Made by a program: the position numbers and the translations under genes. Positions 1-10,483 of a DNA stretch of 64,000 bases are shown here, piece after piece (position 1 is the stretch's first letter; each line of letters begins with the position of its first letter). Source of the stretch: Marinobacterium_A aestuariivivens (GTDB lineage: Bacteria > Pseudomonadota > Gammaproteobacteria > Pseudomonadales > Balneatricaceae); the NCBI RefSeq assembly GCF_042661465.1, contig NZ_JBHSWE010000001.1, positions 5,022,001 to 5,086,000 on the forward strand, read 5' to 3'. The notes beneath the pieces were generated by a model. It saw only the letters and a program-made list of their open reading frames with translations, was not told the origin of the DNA and ran no database searches.

Positions 1-318
1 ACCGCCTGGAAGATCGCCAAGGGGCTCTATGTGGTGCCGCTGCTGTTCGGCTATACCAACCTGATCGGCGGCAGTGCCGACGAGGTGCTGCGGGTCTTCG
101 TCTTCGGTGTCTTCGGGCTCTATGCCTTCGTCGGTTTCATGGAAGGCTACCTGGAAGGCCGGCTGAACCTGGTGGCCCGTCTGGTCAGTGGCCTGTCCGC
201 CCTGGCCATGCTCTGGCCCCATGACAATCTGCTGATCGACCTGGCCGGGCTTGCGGTCTTCATTGCCCTGTTCGTCTACAGCCGCCGCGGTATCGGGTCT
301 GCAGCTGCGGCCGCCTGA
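1..318 (+). CDS. TRAP transporter fused permease, C-terminal fragment
   Basis: The frame is open from the first base to TGA at 316-318, so this is the last 105 codons of a gene that starts outside the window. The protein is strongly hydrophobic, with three or four membrane helices separated by short loops such as GYLEGRLN. It resembles the end of the large fused permeases of tripartite (TRAP, TAXI-type) carboxylate transporters in the inner membrane, which work with a periplasmic binding protein. The substrate cannot be read from this piece. The next gene, an L-2-hydroxyglutarate oxidase, starts 17 bases downstream, so a dicarboxylate-type substrate is possible but inferred. Another polytopic permease family is the main alternative. 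Confidence 0.6.
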   Translation, partial: TAWKIAKGLYVVPLLFGYTNLIGGSADEVLRVFVFGVFGLYAFVGFMEGYLEGRLNLVARLVSGLSALAMLWPHDNLLIDLAGLAVFIALFVYSRRGIGSAAAAA

Positions 319-334
319 AGTGAAGGAGTCTTCC

Positions 335-1562
335 ATGGACAAACACTACGACTTTATCGTGATCGGCGGCGGCATCCTCGGGATGTCGACCGCCTGGCAG
401 CTGCAGCAGGCCTGGCCCGGGCGTTCTGTGCTGGTGCTGGAAAAGGAAGAGGGGCCTGCGCGACACCAGACCGGACACAACTCCGGCGTGATCCATGCGG
501 GCGTCTATTACAAGCCCGGCAGCCTCAAGGCGCGCTTCTGCAAGGAGGGTAACGCGGCGACCACGGCGTTTTGCGACGAACATGGCATCCGCTACGATCG
601 CTGCGGCAAGTTGCTGGTGGCGACCAGCGATATCGAGTACCAGCGCATGATGAATCTGGTCGCGCGCTGCGAGCAGAACGGCATCGCGATCGAGGTGCTG
701 TCGCAGCAGCAACTGCACGCGCGCGAGCCCAACATCAGCGGTGTCGGTGCCATCTTCGTGCCCTCGACGGGCATCGTGAGCTTCACCGAAATCACCGCCA
801 GGATGGCCGAACTGGTGCAGCAGCAGGGGGCGAGATTCGCTACTCAACCGAGGTCACCGCCATCGACGAACAGGAGAGCGGGGTCGAGGTCATCACCGCC
901 GGGGCCGCGTCGGCGGCGATTACCTGGTGGCCTGTGCCGGTCTGATGGCGGATCGGGTGGTACGCATGCTGGGGCAGGAGCCGGCGTTTCGCATCATTCC
1001 GTTTCGCGGCGAATATTTCCTGTTGCCGCCGCAGCACAACCGCATCGTCAACCACCTGATCTACCCGATCCCGGATCCCGAGCTGCCGTTCCTCGGCGTG
1101 CACCTGACGCGGATGATCGACGGCACCGTGACCGTCGGACCCAATGCGGTGCTGGCGTTCAAGCGCGAAGGCTATCGCAAGCGCGATATCAGCCTCTCCG
1201 ATACCCTCGAAATGCTGCGTTATCCGGGTCTTCGCAAAGTGGTGATGAAGAACTTCAGGGCGAGCCTGACGGAACTGAAGAACTCCCTCAGCAAGCGCGG
1301 CTATCTCAAGCTCGTGCAGAAATACTGCCCGCAGCTGAGGGTCGAGGACCTGAGGCCCTATCCGGCCGGCATCCGCGCCCAGGCCGTGAGGCCGGACGGC
1401 AGCCTGGTCGACGACTTCCTCTTCGTCAGTACCGGGCGGGCGCTGGTGGTCTGCAATGCGCCGTCGCCAGCGGCCACATCGGCGATTCCGATCGGCAGGC
1501 ATATCGTCGAGCAGGTAAAAGCGCTGGTTTCGTCGGTTGGGTCAATCGGTAGGGTGGAATGA
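335..1562 (+). CDS. lhgO: L-2-hydroxyglutarate oxidase (two apparent frameshifts)
   Basis: FAD-dependent enzyme that oxidises L-2-hydroxyglutarate to 2-oxoglutarate. The N-terminus carries the dinucleotide motif GGGILGMSTA, then HNSGVIHAGVYY, typical of the DAO/LhgO family. The reading frame changes twice. At the G run 826-830, one extra G restores GGEIRYSTEV. At the G run 901-904, one extra G restores GGRVGGDYLVACAGL. With both restored the product is about 409 residues, the normal family length, ending after GRHIVEQV. ATG 335 has GAAGGAG upstream. The last codons and the stop lie inside a dispersed repeat that begins at 1549. The breaks look like base-calling errors, though a genuine pseudogene cannot be excluded. 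Confidence 0.85.
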
Positions 1563-1791
1563 GCCTAAGGCGAATTCCACCGGGATTGTCGGGTTCTGCG
1601 TGAAACACCCGGTGGAGCGCCGCCCGGAGCGCGACCCACCGGAGTGCGACCCACCGATGCAATTCCGCCGGGGTTGTCGGAATTCCTGCGGCGACTCGAT
1701 CTGTGATGCGATCGATATGACGGGTTCCGCGATGCCCGAATCCGGCGAGAAACGGTCAATTGCTGCAGACGCATCGCTGCACCCATCCTAC
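1549..1791. repeat. Dispersed GTAGGGTGGAAT / ACCCATCCTAC repeat cluster
   Basis: The segment opens with GTAGGGTGGAATGA and closes with ACCCATCCTAC. Internally it carries repeated fragments (ATTCCACCGG, GGTGGAGCGC, CGACCCACCG and ATTCCGCCGGGG). The same GTAGGGTGGAAT...ATTCCACC arrangement recurs at 30705-30745. It supplies the stop codon of the preceding lhgO gene. Confidence 0.6.
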
Positions 1792-1820
1792 GCTATTAGG
1801 CAGAACGGGAGGGGCCGACA

Positions 1821-4049
1821 GTGAGTGAGAGCACCATAATCCAATGGCGGCGGCGCTATCTGAGCGCACCGCTGCTGCGCAGGATCCGCAGGCTATTGCC
1901 GCCGATCTCCGATACCGAACGCGAGGCGCTGGAAGCCGGCGGGCTCTGGTGGGATGCCGAACTGCTCAGCGGCAAGCCCGACTGGGACAGCCTCCTCGCC
2001 GCCGGTCCGCCGCGGCTGAGCGACGAGGAGCAGGCCTTCCTCGACGGGCCGGTCGACGAGCTGTGCCGGATGATCGACGACTGGGCCATCAATGCCGAGC
2101 TCAGGACACTGCCCGAAGCCATCTGGTCCTTCCTCGCCGGGCAGGGCTTTTTCGGCATGATCATCCCGAAGGACCAGGGCGGTCTGGGCTTTTCCGCCTT
2201 CGCCCATTCCGAGGTGGTGATGCGGCTGTCGTCGCGCAGCATCGCGGTGGCCGTCACAGTGATGGTGCCGAACTCCCTGGGGCCCGGCGAGCTGTTGCTG
2301 GAGTACGGCACCCAGGCGCAGAAGGACTGGTACCTGCCGCGTCTGGCCGATGGCCGTGAGATTCCCTGTTTTGCCCTGACCAGTCCCGAGGCTGGTTCCG
2401 ATGCGGCGTCGATGGTGGATCGTGGTGACGTCTGCTATGCCGAGCACGAGGGCAGGCGAACACTGGGCATGAGGGTCAACTGGCGCAAGCGCTATATCAC
2501 GCTTGGTCCCCGCGCCACCCTGATGGGGCTGGCATTCAAGCTCTACGACCCGGACCATTTGCTTGGTGAGCGCGACGCTCTCGGCATTACCCTGGCGCTG
2601 GTGCCGACCGGCACGCCGGGCGTCGAGATCGGCGACCGTCACTATCCGGCGCTGCAGGCGTTTCTCAATGGTCCCAACGAAGGCCATGACGTCTTTGTCC
2701 CGATGGACTGGGTGATCGGCGGTCAGGCGCGCATCGGCCAGGGCTGGATGATGCTGATGAGCGCGCTGGCGGCCGGGCGCAGCATCTCGCTGCCGTCGCT
2801 GAGTACCGGTTCGGCGAAATTGGCCTGCAGGAGCAGCGGCGCCTATGCCCGCATCCGGCAGCAGTTCGGCGTGCCTGTCGGTCAGTTCGAAGGGATTCAG
2901 GAAGCCCTCGGGCAGATGGCGGCCGAGCTTTATCTGATCGATGCCGCGCGTCGGGCAACGGCCCAGGCACTGGATCAGGGACAGATTCCCGCGGTGATAT
3001 CGGCCATCCTCAAGGTCCAGGCCACCAGCCGGATGCGGCGGATCGTCTTCGACGCCATGGATATCCATGGCGGCAAGGCGATCTGTGACGGTCCCGGCAA
3101 TTATCTCGGCAACCTGTTTCGCGCCATACCGATTGCCATTACCGTCGAAGGGGCCAACATTCTGACCCGCAGTCTGATCGTCTTCGGCCAGGGAGCCGTG
3201 CGCTGTCACCCCTTTCTGCTCGGGGAGATGGAGGCGGCCGGGGAGGCGGACGAGACGGCCGGCATCGAGGCATTCGACCGGCTGCTGTTCGGCCACTTGC
3301 GGCACCTGCTGGCCGCACTGGGCCGCAGCCTGGGGCATGGCCTCAGTCTCGGGCGCCTGGCCGCCGCGCCGCGGGGCGCCGGGGGACTCGCCGGCCACTA
3401 CCGGGCGCTCAGCCGCTATGCGGCCACGCTGACCTGGACCACGGAGGTCGCCCTGCTGGTGCTGGGGGGCGCGCTCAAACGCCGGGAGATGCTCTCGGCC
3501 CGTCTCGGCGATGTGCTTGGCGAGCTGTTTCTGCTCAGCATGATGCTCAAGCACCACCGGGATGGCGGCAGTCCCCTCGAGGAGCGGCCGCTGGTGGATT
3601 ACTGCATGCAGAGTGGCTGCCACCTGGTTGAGCAGCGTCTGGGCGAGGTGTTCGACAACTTTCCGTCGCCGGTCTGGCGCTGGTTGCTGCGGCTGACCGC
3701 CTTTCCGCTGGGGCGCTGGCGGCGGCGTCCGGATGACGACCTGACCCGTACCTGTGCCGGGCTGCTGACGCGGCCCTGTGCCACCCGCGAGCGGCTGACC
3801 GGCGGCATCTGCCTCGGCAATACCGGCGACGGTATCGATCTGGTGGAAGACGCCTTCAATCGTGTCGTGGCGTGCGAACCGCTGCGCCGGCGCATGACGG
3901 AGGCGGGGCTCGAGGATCCGGACGAGGCGCAGCGCCAGGGCCTGCTGTCGCCACAGGAGGCCGGACAACTGAAACAGGCCGATGAGGCCGTTGCCCGGGC
4001 GATCGAGGTCGATGTGTTCAGCTCTCTGGATCCGGTGCGGCAAAAATGA
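1821..4049 (+). CDS. Acyl-CoA dehydrogenase, FadE-like (742 aa)
   Basis: Likely catalyses the first, flavin-dependent step of fatty acid beta-oxidation. GTG 1821 is preceded by GGAGGGG with suitable spacing, and the N-terminal peptide IIQWRRRYLSAPLLRRIRRLLPPIS resembles the basic start of FadE proteins. The first 450 residues form an acyl-CoA dehydrogenase fold: GFFGMIIPKDQGGLGFSA, the flavin-contact segment CFALTSPEAGSDAASM, and DIHGGKAICDGPGNYLGN. The C-terminal part, rich in arginine and leucine, corresponds to the DUF1974 extension of FadE. It is slightly shorter than E. coli FadE (about 814 aa). No beta-oxidation partners are adjacent. The gene is intact, unlike several neighbours. Confidence 0.88.
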   Translation: MSESTIIQWRRRYLSAPLLRRIRRLLPPISDTEREALEAGGLWWDAELLSGKPDWDSLLAAGPPRLSDEEQAFLDGPVDELCRMIDDWAINAELRTLPEAIWSFLAGQGFFGMIIPKDQGGLGFSAFAHSEVVMRLSSRSIAVAVTVMVPNSLGPGELLLEYGTQAQKDWYLPRLADGREIPCFALTSPEAGSDAASMVDRGDVCYAEHEGRRTLGMRVNWRKRYITLGPRATLMGLAFKLYDPDHLLGERDALGITLALVPTGTPGVEIGDRHYPALQAFLNGPNEGHDVFVPMDWVIGGQARIGQGWMMLMSALAAGRSISLPSLSTGSAKLACRSSGAYARIRQQFGVPVGQFEGIQEALGQMAAELYLIDAARRATAQALDQGQIPAVISAILKVQATSRMRRIVFDAMDIHGGKAICDGPGNYLGNLFRAIPIAITVEGANILTRSLIVFGQGAVRCHPFLLGEMEAAGEADETAGIEAFDRLLFGHLRHLLAALGRSLGHGLSLGRLAAAPRGAGGLAGHYRALSRYAATLTWTTEVALLVLGGALKRREMLSARLGDVLGELFLLSMMLKHHRDGGSPLEERPLVDYCMQSGCHLVEQRLGEVFDNFPSPVWRWLLRLTAFPLGRWRRRPDDDLTRTCAGLLTRPCATRERLTGGICLGNTGDGIDLVEDAFNRVVACEPLRRRMTEAGLEDPDEAQRQGLLSPQEAGQLKQADEAVARAIEVDVFSSLDPVRQK

Positions 4050-4100
4050 GGAAACAACGCCGCATCGCTGATGCCTAAAAAGGAAGCAAGACGTGAGTTC

Positions 4101-4282
4101 GTAGGATGGGTGAAACGACGCAGTGCAACCAGATACGTGATACTTACGCAGCCTGGGCGTCGTGTAACCCATCTTAAGGTGTCGGTTTAGTAACGCGGAC
4201 GCCGGAGTTATTGATGGGTTACGCCGCAAACGATCTCCTGCGCGCGGACAGTAAAGTGCTGTTGCGGCTCCATCCATCCTAC
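4101..4282. repeat. GTAGGATGGGT palindromic intergenic repeat
   Basis: This fills most of the 304-base gap between the acyl-CoA dehydrogenase and aconitase genes. It is bounded by inverted ends GTAGGATGG and CCATCCTAC and contains inner inverted copies of the AACCCATC / GATGGGTTACGCCG type. No gene is visible in the gap. Confidence 0.6.
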
Positions 4283-4353
4283 AGACTGTTAAATCAACGT
4301 GGAGCCCTTCCGCTCACGGCCGACGGCTTGCAGCGTTCGGGCGGAGGTGAATC

Positions 4354-6291
4354 ATGCGGCAGAATCTTGCCCGTAAATTGATAGCAACACACCTGCTGGA
4401 CGGCGATATGACGCCCGGCGAGTCGATCGCGCTGCGTTTCGATCAGACCCTCTGCCAGGACGCCACCGGTACCCTGGTGATGCTGACGCTCGAGGCGATG
4501 GGGCTCGATCGGGTCCAGACCGACCTCTCGGTGCAGTACGTCGATCACAACCTCATCCAGGAGGACAGCAGGAATCCGGACGACCACCGCTTTCTCGAAA
4601 GCGCGGCGCGGCGCTTCGGACTCTGGTTCAGTCGCCCGGGCAACGGCATCAGCCATCCGCTGCACATGCTCAATTTCGGCGTGCCGGGCGCGACGCTGAT
4701 CGGCTCCGACAGCCATACCCCCGCCTGTGGTGCGATCGGCATGCTGGCGATCGGCGCCGGCGGTGCCGATGTCGCCACGGCCATGGCCGGCGAGCCTGTC
4801 TGGCTGCAGATGCCGGAAATCTGGGGCGTCGAGCTGACCGGCCGGCTGCCCGACTGGGTCAGCGCCAAGGACGTCATTCTGGAAATGCTGCGCCGCCACG
4901 GTGTCTCGGGCGGGGTCAACCGCATCATCGAATACCGGGGCCCGGGACTACAGAGCCTGAGCGCCATGGACCGTCATGTGATCGCCAATATGGGGGCGGA
5001 ACTGGGCGCGACCACTTCTGTATTCCCGTCCGATGCCGAAGTACGGCGGTTCCTCGAAAGCGAGGGGCGGGGCCATGAATGGCGCGAATTGTGCGCCGAT
5101 GAAGGCTGCGACTACGATCATCACGACAGTATCGATCTCGGCAGTCTCGAGCCGCTGATCGCGAGGCCCTCGAGTCCGGGCAATGTCGTGCCGGTGACCG
5201 AGGTGGCCGGCGAGCCGATCTATCAGGCCTATATCGGTTCGTCGGCGAATCCGGGCTTTCGGGACTTTGCGATTGCCGCCGAGATGGTAAAAGGGCGGCA
5301 GGTCGCCGATGGGGTCTCGTTCGATATCAACCCGACGTCGCGGCAACTGCTGCAGCGACTGATCCGCTCCGGGTACCTGGATGTGCTGATCGCGGCCGGC
5401 GCGCGCCTGCATCAGGCCGGCTGCAACGGCTGTATCGGCATGGGGCAGGCACCGGCGACCGACCAGAACAGCCTGCGTACCACGCCGCGCAATTTTCCCG
5501 GCCGCTCCGGCACGGCCGAGGACCGGGTCTGGCTGTGCAGCCCCGAAACCGCAACGGCCTCGGCCCTCGAAGGGGTCATTACCGACCCGCGCGGCCTCGG
5601 CCTCGACTATCCGGCCTTGGCGCCGCCCGAAGGCTGCGAACTGGACGCCCGGCTGTTCGAAGCGCCGCCCGTGGACGGGCGCGGCATCGAGCTGATCAAG
5701 GGACCCAATATCGTTTCGCTGCCGGTATTCGAACCGTTGCCGCAACGGCTGGAACTGCCGCTGCTGCTGAAGCTCGGGGATGACGTCTCGACCGACGAAA
5801 TCATGCCGGCCGGCGCCCGGGTGCTGCCGTATCGCAGCAATATCCCGAAGATCGCCGAGTTCGTATTCGAAAAGCTGGCGCCGGAATATGTCGAAGAGGC
5901 CGGCAGACTGAAGGAGCAGGGCGGGCATGCACTGCTGGCCGGGCGCAACTACGGCCAGGGCTCGAGCCGCGAACATGCCGCCATCGCGCCACGTCATCTC
6001 GGCCTTCGACTGGTGATCGCGAAAAGCTTCGCCCGCATCCACTGGCAGAACCTGGTCAACTACGGCGTCCTGCCGCTGACGCTGAAAGACGAAGCCGATT
6101 ACGAGCGGCTGCAGCCGGGCGATGTGCTGGTGCTGGAGGAGCTGCAGAACCTGGCTCCGGGGCTGAGGCTACAGGCCCGGATCAAGGACAGGGAGGGGCA
6201 GCTGGCGCTCGAGCATCAGCTGTCGGAGCGCCAGTGCGCGCTGATCCAGGCCGGCGGCCTGGTCAACTGGTTGCGAAACAAGGCTTCGTAG
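4354..6291 (+). CDS. acn: Aconitate hydratase family protein (645 aa)
   Basis: Iron-sulphur hydro-lyase of the aconitase superfamily, expected to interconvert citrate and isocitrate. ATG 4354 follows GGAGGTG. Family blocks are clear: GSDSHTPACGAIGML near residue 125, AGCNGCIGMG with two cluster cysteines near 355, and the swivel-domain motif GRNYGQGSSREHAA near 530. The block that is normally GSCTN, contributing the third cluster cysteine, reads GSSANPGFRDF here. I cannot tell whether another cysteine such as the one in HTPACGA substitutes. The length matches the shorter mitochondrial-like bacterial form rather than the 890-aa AcnA or AcnB. Its TAG stop lies inside a REP-like repeat. A homoaconitase-like substrate is possible. 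Confidence 0.82.
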   Translation: MRQNLARKLIATHLLDGDMTPGESIALRFDQTLCQDATGTLVMLTLEAMGLDRVQTDLSVQYVDHNLIQEDSRNPDDHRFLESAARRFGLWFSRPGNGISHPLHMLNFGVPGATLIGSDSHTPACGAIGMLAIGAGGADVATAMAGEPVWLQMPEIWGVELTGRLPDWVSAKDVILEMLRRHGVSGGVNRIIEYRGPGLQSLSAMDRHVIANMGAELGATTSVFPSDAEVRRFLESEGRGHEWRELCADEGCDYDHHDSIDLGSLEPLIARPSSPGNVVPVTEVAGEPIYQAYIGSSANPGFRDFAIAAEMVKGRQVADGVSFDINPTSRQLLQRLIRSGYLDVLIAAGARLHQAGCNGCIGMGQAPATDQNSLRTTPRNFPGRSGTAEDRVWLCSPETATASALEGVITDPRGLGLDYPALAPPEGCELDARLFEAPPVDGRGIELIKGPNIVSLPVFEPLPQRLELPLLLKLGDDVSTDEIMPAGARVLPYRSNIPKIAEFVFEKLAPEYVEEAGRLKEQGGHALLAGRNYGQGSSREHAAIAPRHLGLRLVIAKSFARIHWQNLVNYGVLPLTLKDEADYERLQPGDVLVLEELQNLAPGLRLQARIKDREGQLALEHQLSERQCALIQAGGLVNWLRNKAS

Positions 6292-6446
6292 GCGGGCCGC
6301 CGCGGTGCGAATGACCGCGGTGCCAAATCTATTCGCCTCGGGGCGAGGCTCCTACGATCAGGTGTTACGGCTTTGGCTGTAGGCGCGCTGCCGCGTTGCG
6401 AATGACCGCGGTGCCGACTGTGTTCGCCTCGGGGCGAGGCTCCTAC
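6288..6446. repeat. Tandem pair of 68-bp REP-like palindromes
   Basis: Two 68-base units, 6288-6355 and 6379-6446, share most bases. Each begins GTAGGCG, carries GCGAATGACCGCGGTGCC and ends TTCGCCTCGGGGCGAGGCTCCTAC. The left unit contains the aconitase stop codon. The right unit ends two bases before the metH stop, so the pair sits exactly between two convergent genes and may act as a bidirectional terminator. Confidence 0.8.
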
Positions 6447-6448
6447 AA

Positions 6449-9400
6449 TTATTCCTCCGGCTCGTAGCCGAGGTTCGGCGCCAGCCAGCGTTCCGCCTCG
6501 GTCATCTCCATGCCGGTGCGCTGGGCATAACTCTCGACCTGGTCCTCGCCGATCTTGGCAACGCCGAAATACTGCGCCTGCGGATGACTGAAATACCAGC
6601 CGCTGACCGCGGCCGTCGGCAGCATCGCATAGGACTCGGTGATGGTGATGCCGGCGTTCCGCTCGACCTCGAGCAGCTGCCACAGCAGTCCCTTTTCGGT
6701 ATGGTCCGGGCAGGCCGGGTAACCGGGCGCCGGACGGATGCCGGCGTATTTCTCCCGAATCAGGTCCTCGTTGTCGAGCTGCTCGTCGGCCGCGTAGCCC
6801 CAGAACTCGCGGCGCACGCGGGCGTGCATGCGCTCGGCGAAGGCTTCGGCCAGACGGTCCGCCAGCGCCTTGACCATGATGCTGTGGTAGTCGTCGTGGT
6901 CGGCCTCGTATTTGGCCACCAGTTCGTCGACGCCGATGCCGGCGGTGACGGCGAAGGCGCCGTAGTAGTCCTTTTTGCCCGATGCTTTCGGCGCGATGAA
7001 GTCGGTCAGGCACATATTGGCCTTGCCGGCGACCTTCTCGGTCTGCTGGCGCAGGTGATGCAGGCGCATCAGTACTTCGCTGCGGGAATCGTCGGTGTAA
7101 AGCTCGATATCGTCGTCATCGACGCTGTTGGCCGGGAAAATGCCGATCACCGCGCGGGCCCTGAGCAGCTTCTCGTCGACCAGTTGCTTGAGCATCGCGC
7201 GGGCATCGTTATAGAGCTTGGTGGCTTCCTCGCCGACCACCTCGTCGCTGAGGATGCGCGGAAAGCGGCCGGCCAGCTCCCAGGACTGGAAGAACGGTGT
7301 CCAGTCGATGTAGTCGACCAGTTCCGACAGGTCGTAGTCGTCGAACACCTGGATGCCGAGCTGTTTCGGTACCGGCGGGGTGTAGCTGTCCCAGTCGATG
7401 GCGAACTTGTTGGCGCGCGCGGCCTGCAGCGAGACGCGGCGCTTGTCGTTCTGGCGCGCGGCGTGGCGCTCGCGGATCGCGGCGTACTCTTCCTGCACTT
7501 CCCTGACGAAGGCCGCCTTGCGGGTCTTCGACAGCAGGGCGGAGGCGACGCCGACGGCGCGCGAGGCATTGGTGACATGGACCACCTGGTCGCGCTTGTA
7601 GCCTTTCTCGATCTTCACCGCGGTGTGGGCCTTGGAGGTGGTGGCACCGCCGATCAGCAAGGGAATCTCGAAGCCCTGGCGTTCCATCTCCTGGCGACGT
7701 GAACCATCTCGTCGAGGGACGGCGTGATCAGGCCGGACAGGCCGATCAGGTCGGCATTTTCCTCGCGGGCGGTCGTCAGGATCTTCTCGGCGGCCACCAT
7801 CACGCCAAGGTCGATCACCTCGAAGTTGTTGCACTGCAGCACGACGCCGACGATATTCTTGCCGATATCGTGGACATCGCCCTTGACCGTCGCCATCACC
7901 ACCTTGCCGGCGGAGCTGCTGACGTTGTCGGCCTTTTCCGCCTCGATAAAGGGCATCAGGTAGGCGACCGCCTTTTTCATCACCCGGGCGGATTTCACCA
8001 CCTGCGGCAGGAACATCTTGCCCGAACCGAAGAGGTCGCCGACCACGCCCATGCCGTTCATCAGCGGACCTTCGATCACCTCGATGGGGCGGTCGTGGTT
8101 GCAGCGGGCCTCTTCGACATCCTCGTCGATGAATTCGGTAATGCCTTTCACCAGGCTGTGGCTGAGGCGCTGGTTCACCTCCCAGGAACGCCACTCCTGG
8201 GCTTCGGGGCTTCGGCCGCGGCACCATCGCCGCGGTATTTCTCGGCGATCTCGAGCAGCCGCTCGGTGCCGTCGTTGCGGCGGTTGAGGATGACGTCCTC
8301 GACGCGCTCGCGCAGTTCCTCGGGCAGGTCGTCGTAGATCGCCAGCTGGCCGGCGTTGACGATGCCCATGTCCATGCCTTTCTGGATGGCGTGGTAGAGA
8401 AAGACGCAGTGGATCGCCTCGCGCACCGGGTTGTTGCCGCGGAACGAGAAGGACACGTTGGAGACGCCGCCGGAGATCTTGGCGTAGGGCAGGTGCTGCT
8501 TGATCCAGCCGGTGGCCTCGATGAAGTCGACGGCGTAGTTGTTGTGTTCGTCGATACCGGTGGCGACGGCGAAGATGTTGGGGTCGAAGATGATGTCTTC
8601 CGGCGGGAAGCCGACCTTGTCGACCAGCACCCGGTAGGAGCGCTCGCAGATCTCCTTCTTGCGCGCGAAGGTGTCGGCCTGGCCGGTTTCGTCGAACGCC
8701 ATGACGATGACGGCGGCACCGTAGCGGCGCACCAGCCGCGCCTGTTCGATGAACTTGTCTTCGCCTTCCTTGAGGGAGATGGAGTTGACCACACCCTTGC
8801 CCTGGATGCATTTGAGGCCGGCTTCGATCACCTCCCATTTCGACGAGTCGATCATGATCGGCACCCGGGAAATATCGGGCTCCGACGCGATCAGGTTGAG
8901 GAAACGCACCATCGCCGCCTCGGCGTCGAGCATGCCCTCGTCCATGTTGATGTCGATGATCTGGGCGCCGTTCTCGACCTGCTGGCGCGCCACGTCGAGC
9001 GCCGTTTCGTAGTCGCCTTCCTTGATCAGGCGCTTGAACACCGCGGAGCCGGTGACGTTGGTGCGCTCGCCGACATTGACGAACAGGGTATCCTCGCCGA
9101 TGTTCATCGGCTCGAGCCCGGCCAGCCGGCATTCCGGCTTGATCCCGGGCAGGGCCCGGGGCGCCTGCGGTTCGACGGCCTCGCGGATGGCGCGGATATG
9201 TTCGGGGGTGGTACCGCAGCAGCCGCCGACCAGATTGAGGAAGCCGGAGCGGGCCCACTCGGCGATCTCCCCGGCCATCTCCTCCGGCGTCTCGTCGTAC
9301 TCGCCAAAGGCGTTGGGGAGGCCCGCATTGGGGTGTACCGAAACATGGGTTTCGGCGATGCGTGCCAGCTCCTCGACGTACTGGCGCAGCTCCTTCGGCC

Positions 9401-10151
9401 CCAGGGCGCAGTTGAGGCCCACCGAGATCGGCCGGGCGTGACGCACCGAATTCCAGAAGGCTTCGGTGGTCTGGCCCGACAGGGTGCGGCCCGAGGCGTC
9501 GGTAATGGTGCCGGAGATCATCACCGGCAGGCGGAGGCCGTTGTCGTCGAAATACTTCTCGACCGCGAAGATCGCCGCCTTGGCGTTGAGGGTATCGAAG
9601 ATGGTTTCGATCAGGATGATATCGGAGCCGCCCTGCACCAGGCCGTCGATCGATTCCAGGTAGGCCTCGACCAGTTCGTCGAAACTGACGTTGCGGTAGC
9701 CCGGGTCGTTGACGTCCGGCGAGATCGAGCAGGTGCGGTTGGTCGGCCCCAGCACCCCGGCCACATAGCGCGCCTCGCCGGTTTTCGCTTCGACCTCGTC
9801 GCAGATGCGGCGTGCCAGGCGGGCGGCTTCGACGTTGATCTCGTGGCTCAGCGACTCCATGTCGTAGTCGGCCATCGCGATGCGGGTGGCGTTGAAGGTG
9901 TTGGTTTCGACGATATCGGCCCCGGCAAGCAGGTAGTCCCGATGTATATCGGCAATCAGTTTCGGCTGGGTCAGCACCAGCAGATCGTTGTTGCCCTTGA
10001 CGTCGGTATGCCAGTCGGCGAAACGCTCGCCGCGATAGTCCTGCTCTTCAAGCCGGTGCTGCTGGATCATGGTGCCCATGCCGCCATCGATGATCATGAT
10101 GCGGTTGTTGAGCGTGTCCTGCAGTGTCTTGAAACGATTTACTTCTGTCAC
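6449..10151 (-). CDS. metH: Cobalamin-dependent methionine synthase (two apparent frameshifts)
   Basis: Transfers the methyl group of 5-methyltetrahydrofolate to homocysteine through methylcobalamin. Domains run in MetH order. The homocysteine domain has zinc ligands in VGLNCALG and GGCCGTTPEH. It is followed by the pterin-binding domain (MIDSSKWEVIEAGLKC), the cobalamin domain with DVHDIGKNIVG, and the SAM reactivation domain near the end. The start is GTG at 10151. Frames break near 8205 and near 7691. In coding orientation one extra G in each place joins PEAQEW and VAREMERQGFEIPLL. The repaired length is about 1234 residues, matching E. coli MetH (1227). I found no convincing riboswitch upstream. 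Confidence 0.93.
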
Positions 10152-10483
10152 CTGTTCGGCCCCGGTCGAATATCAATCCATAAGGTTCGCTATTGTAAAT
10201 CAAAAGCTTGCCGCTTTTCCTGAGTGCTGTTCAAGGTGAGTTGAAAAAAATTGCAAACAGACAGGCACAAAAGGGCCTCATTCTGCGCCCGGCAGGGGCG
10301 CCGTGATCGTGCCGGGGCCCGTTGTCGAGCCGGCAGCTGCAGGCATGACGGCCCGGCAACCCTTTCCGGTTTCGGTGTCGCAATGCAAAAAAATGAGCAC
10401 GTCCGGCCAATTTGAGTGTAAAAAAGGTAGAATTCGATCGCCCGCCGCGGCAGTCAAGGTATGGCAGAAGGTAGCGAACATCC
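10152..10483. other. Divergent metH-panP intergenic region
   Basis: This 332-base gap separates divergent metH and panP. It contains an A-rich tract (GTTGAAAAAAATTGCAAAC), GC-rich short inverted repeats around 10290-10350, and a second A-rich stretch just before panP. I see no small gene, no convincing sigma-70 pair and no recognisable SAH or cobalamin riboswitch. Confidence 0.4.

Noticed and set aside
335..1562. Treating lhgO, panP, nagK, nagA and the other broken genes as true pseudogenes
   Set aside because: Breaks are all missing bases, mostly in homopolymers, with no stop-codon or missense decay elsewhere, so sequencing error is more likely.
1893..4277. A 794-codon open frame antisense to the acyl-CoA dehydrogenase gene
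   Set aside because: High GC makes long antisense frames common. The translation is rich in His, Arg, Gln and Gly without motifs, and the sense gene is clearly real.
8391..10223. A 610-codon plus-strand frame antisense to metH
   Set aside because: Shadow frame in GC-rich DNA; no family features.
10152..10483. A SAH or cobalamin riboswitch before metH
   Set aside because: None of the conserved cores of either class could be found on the coding strand.
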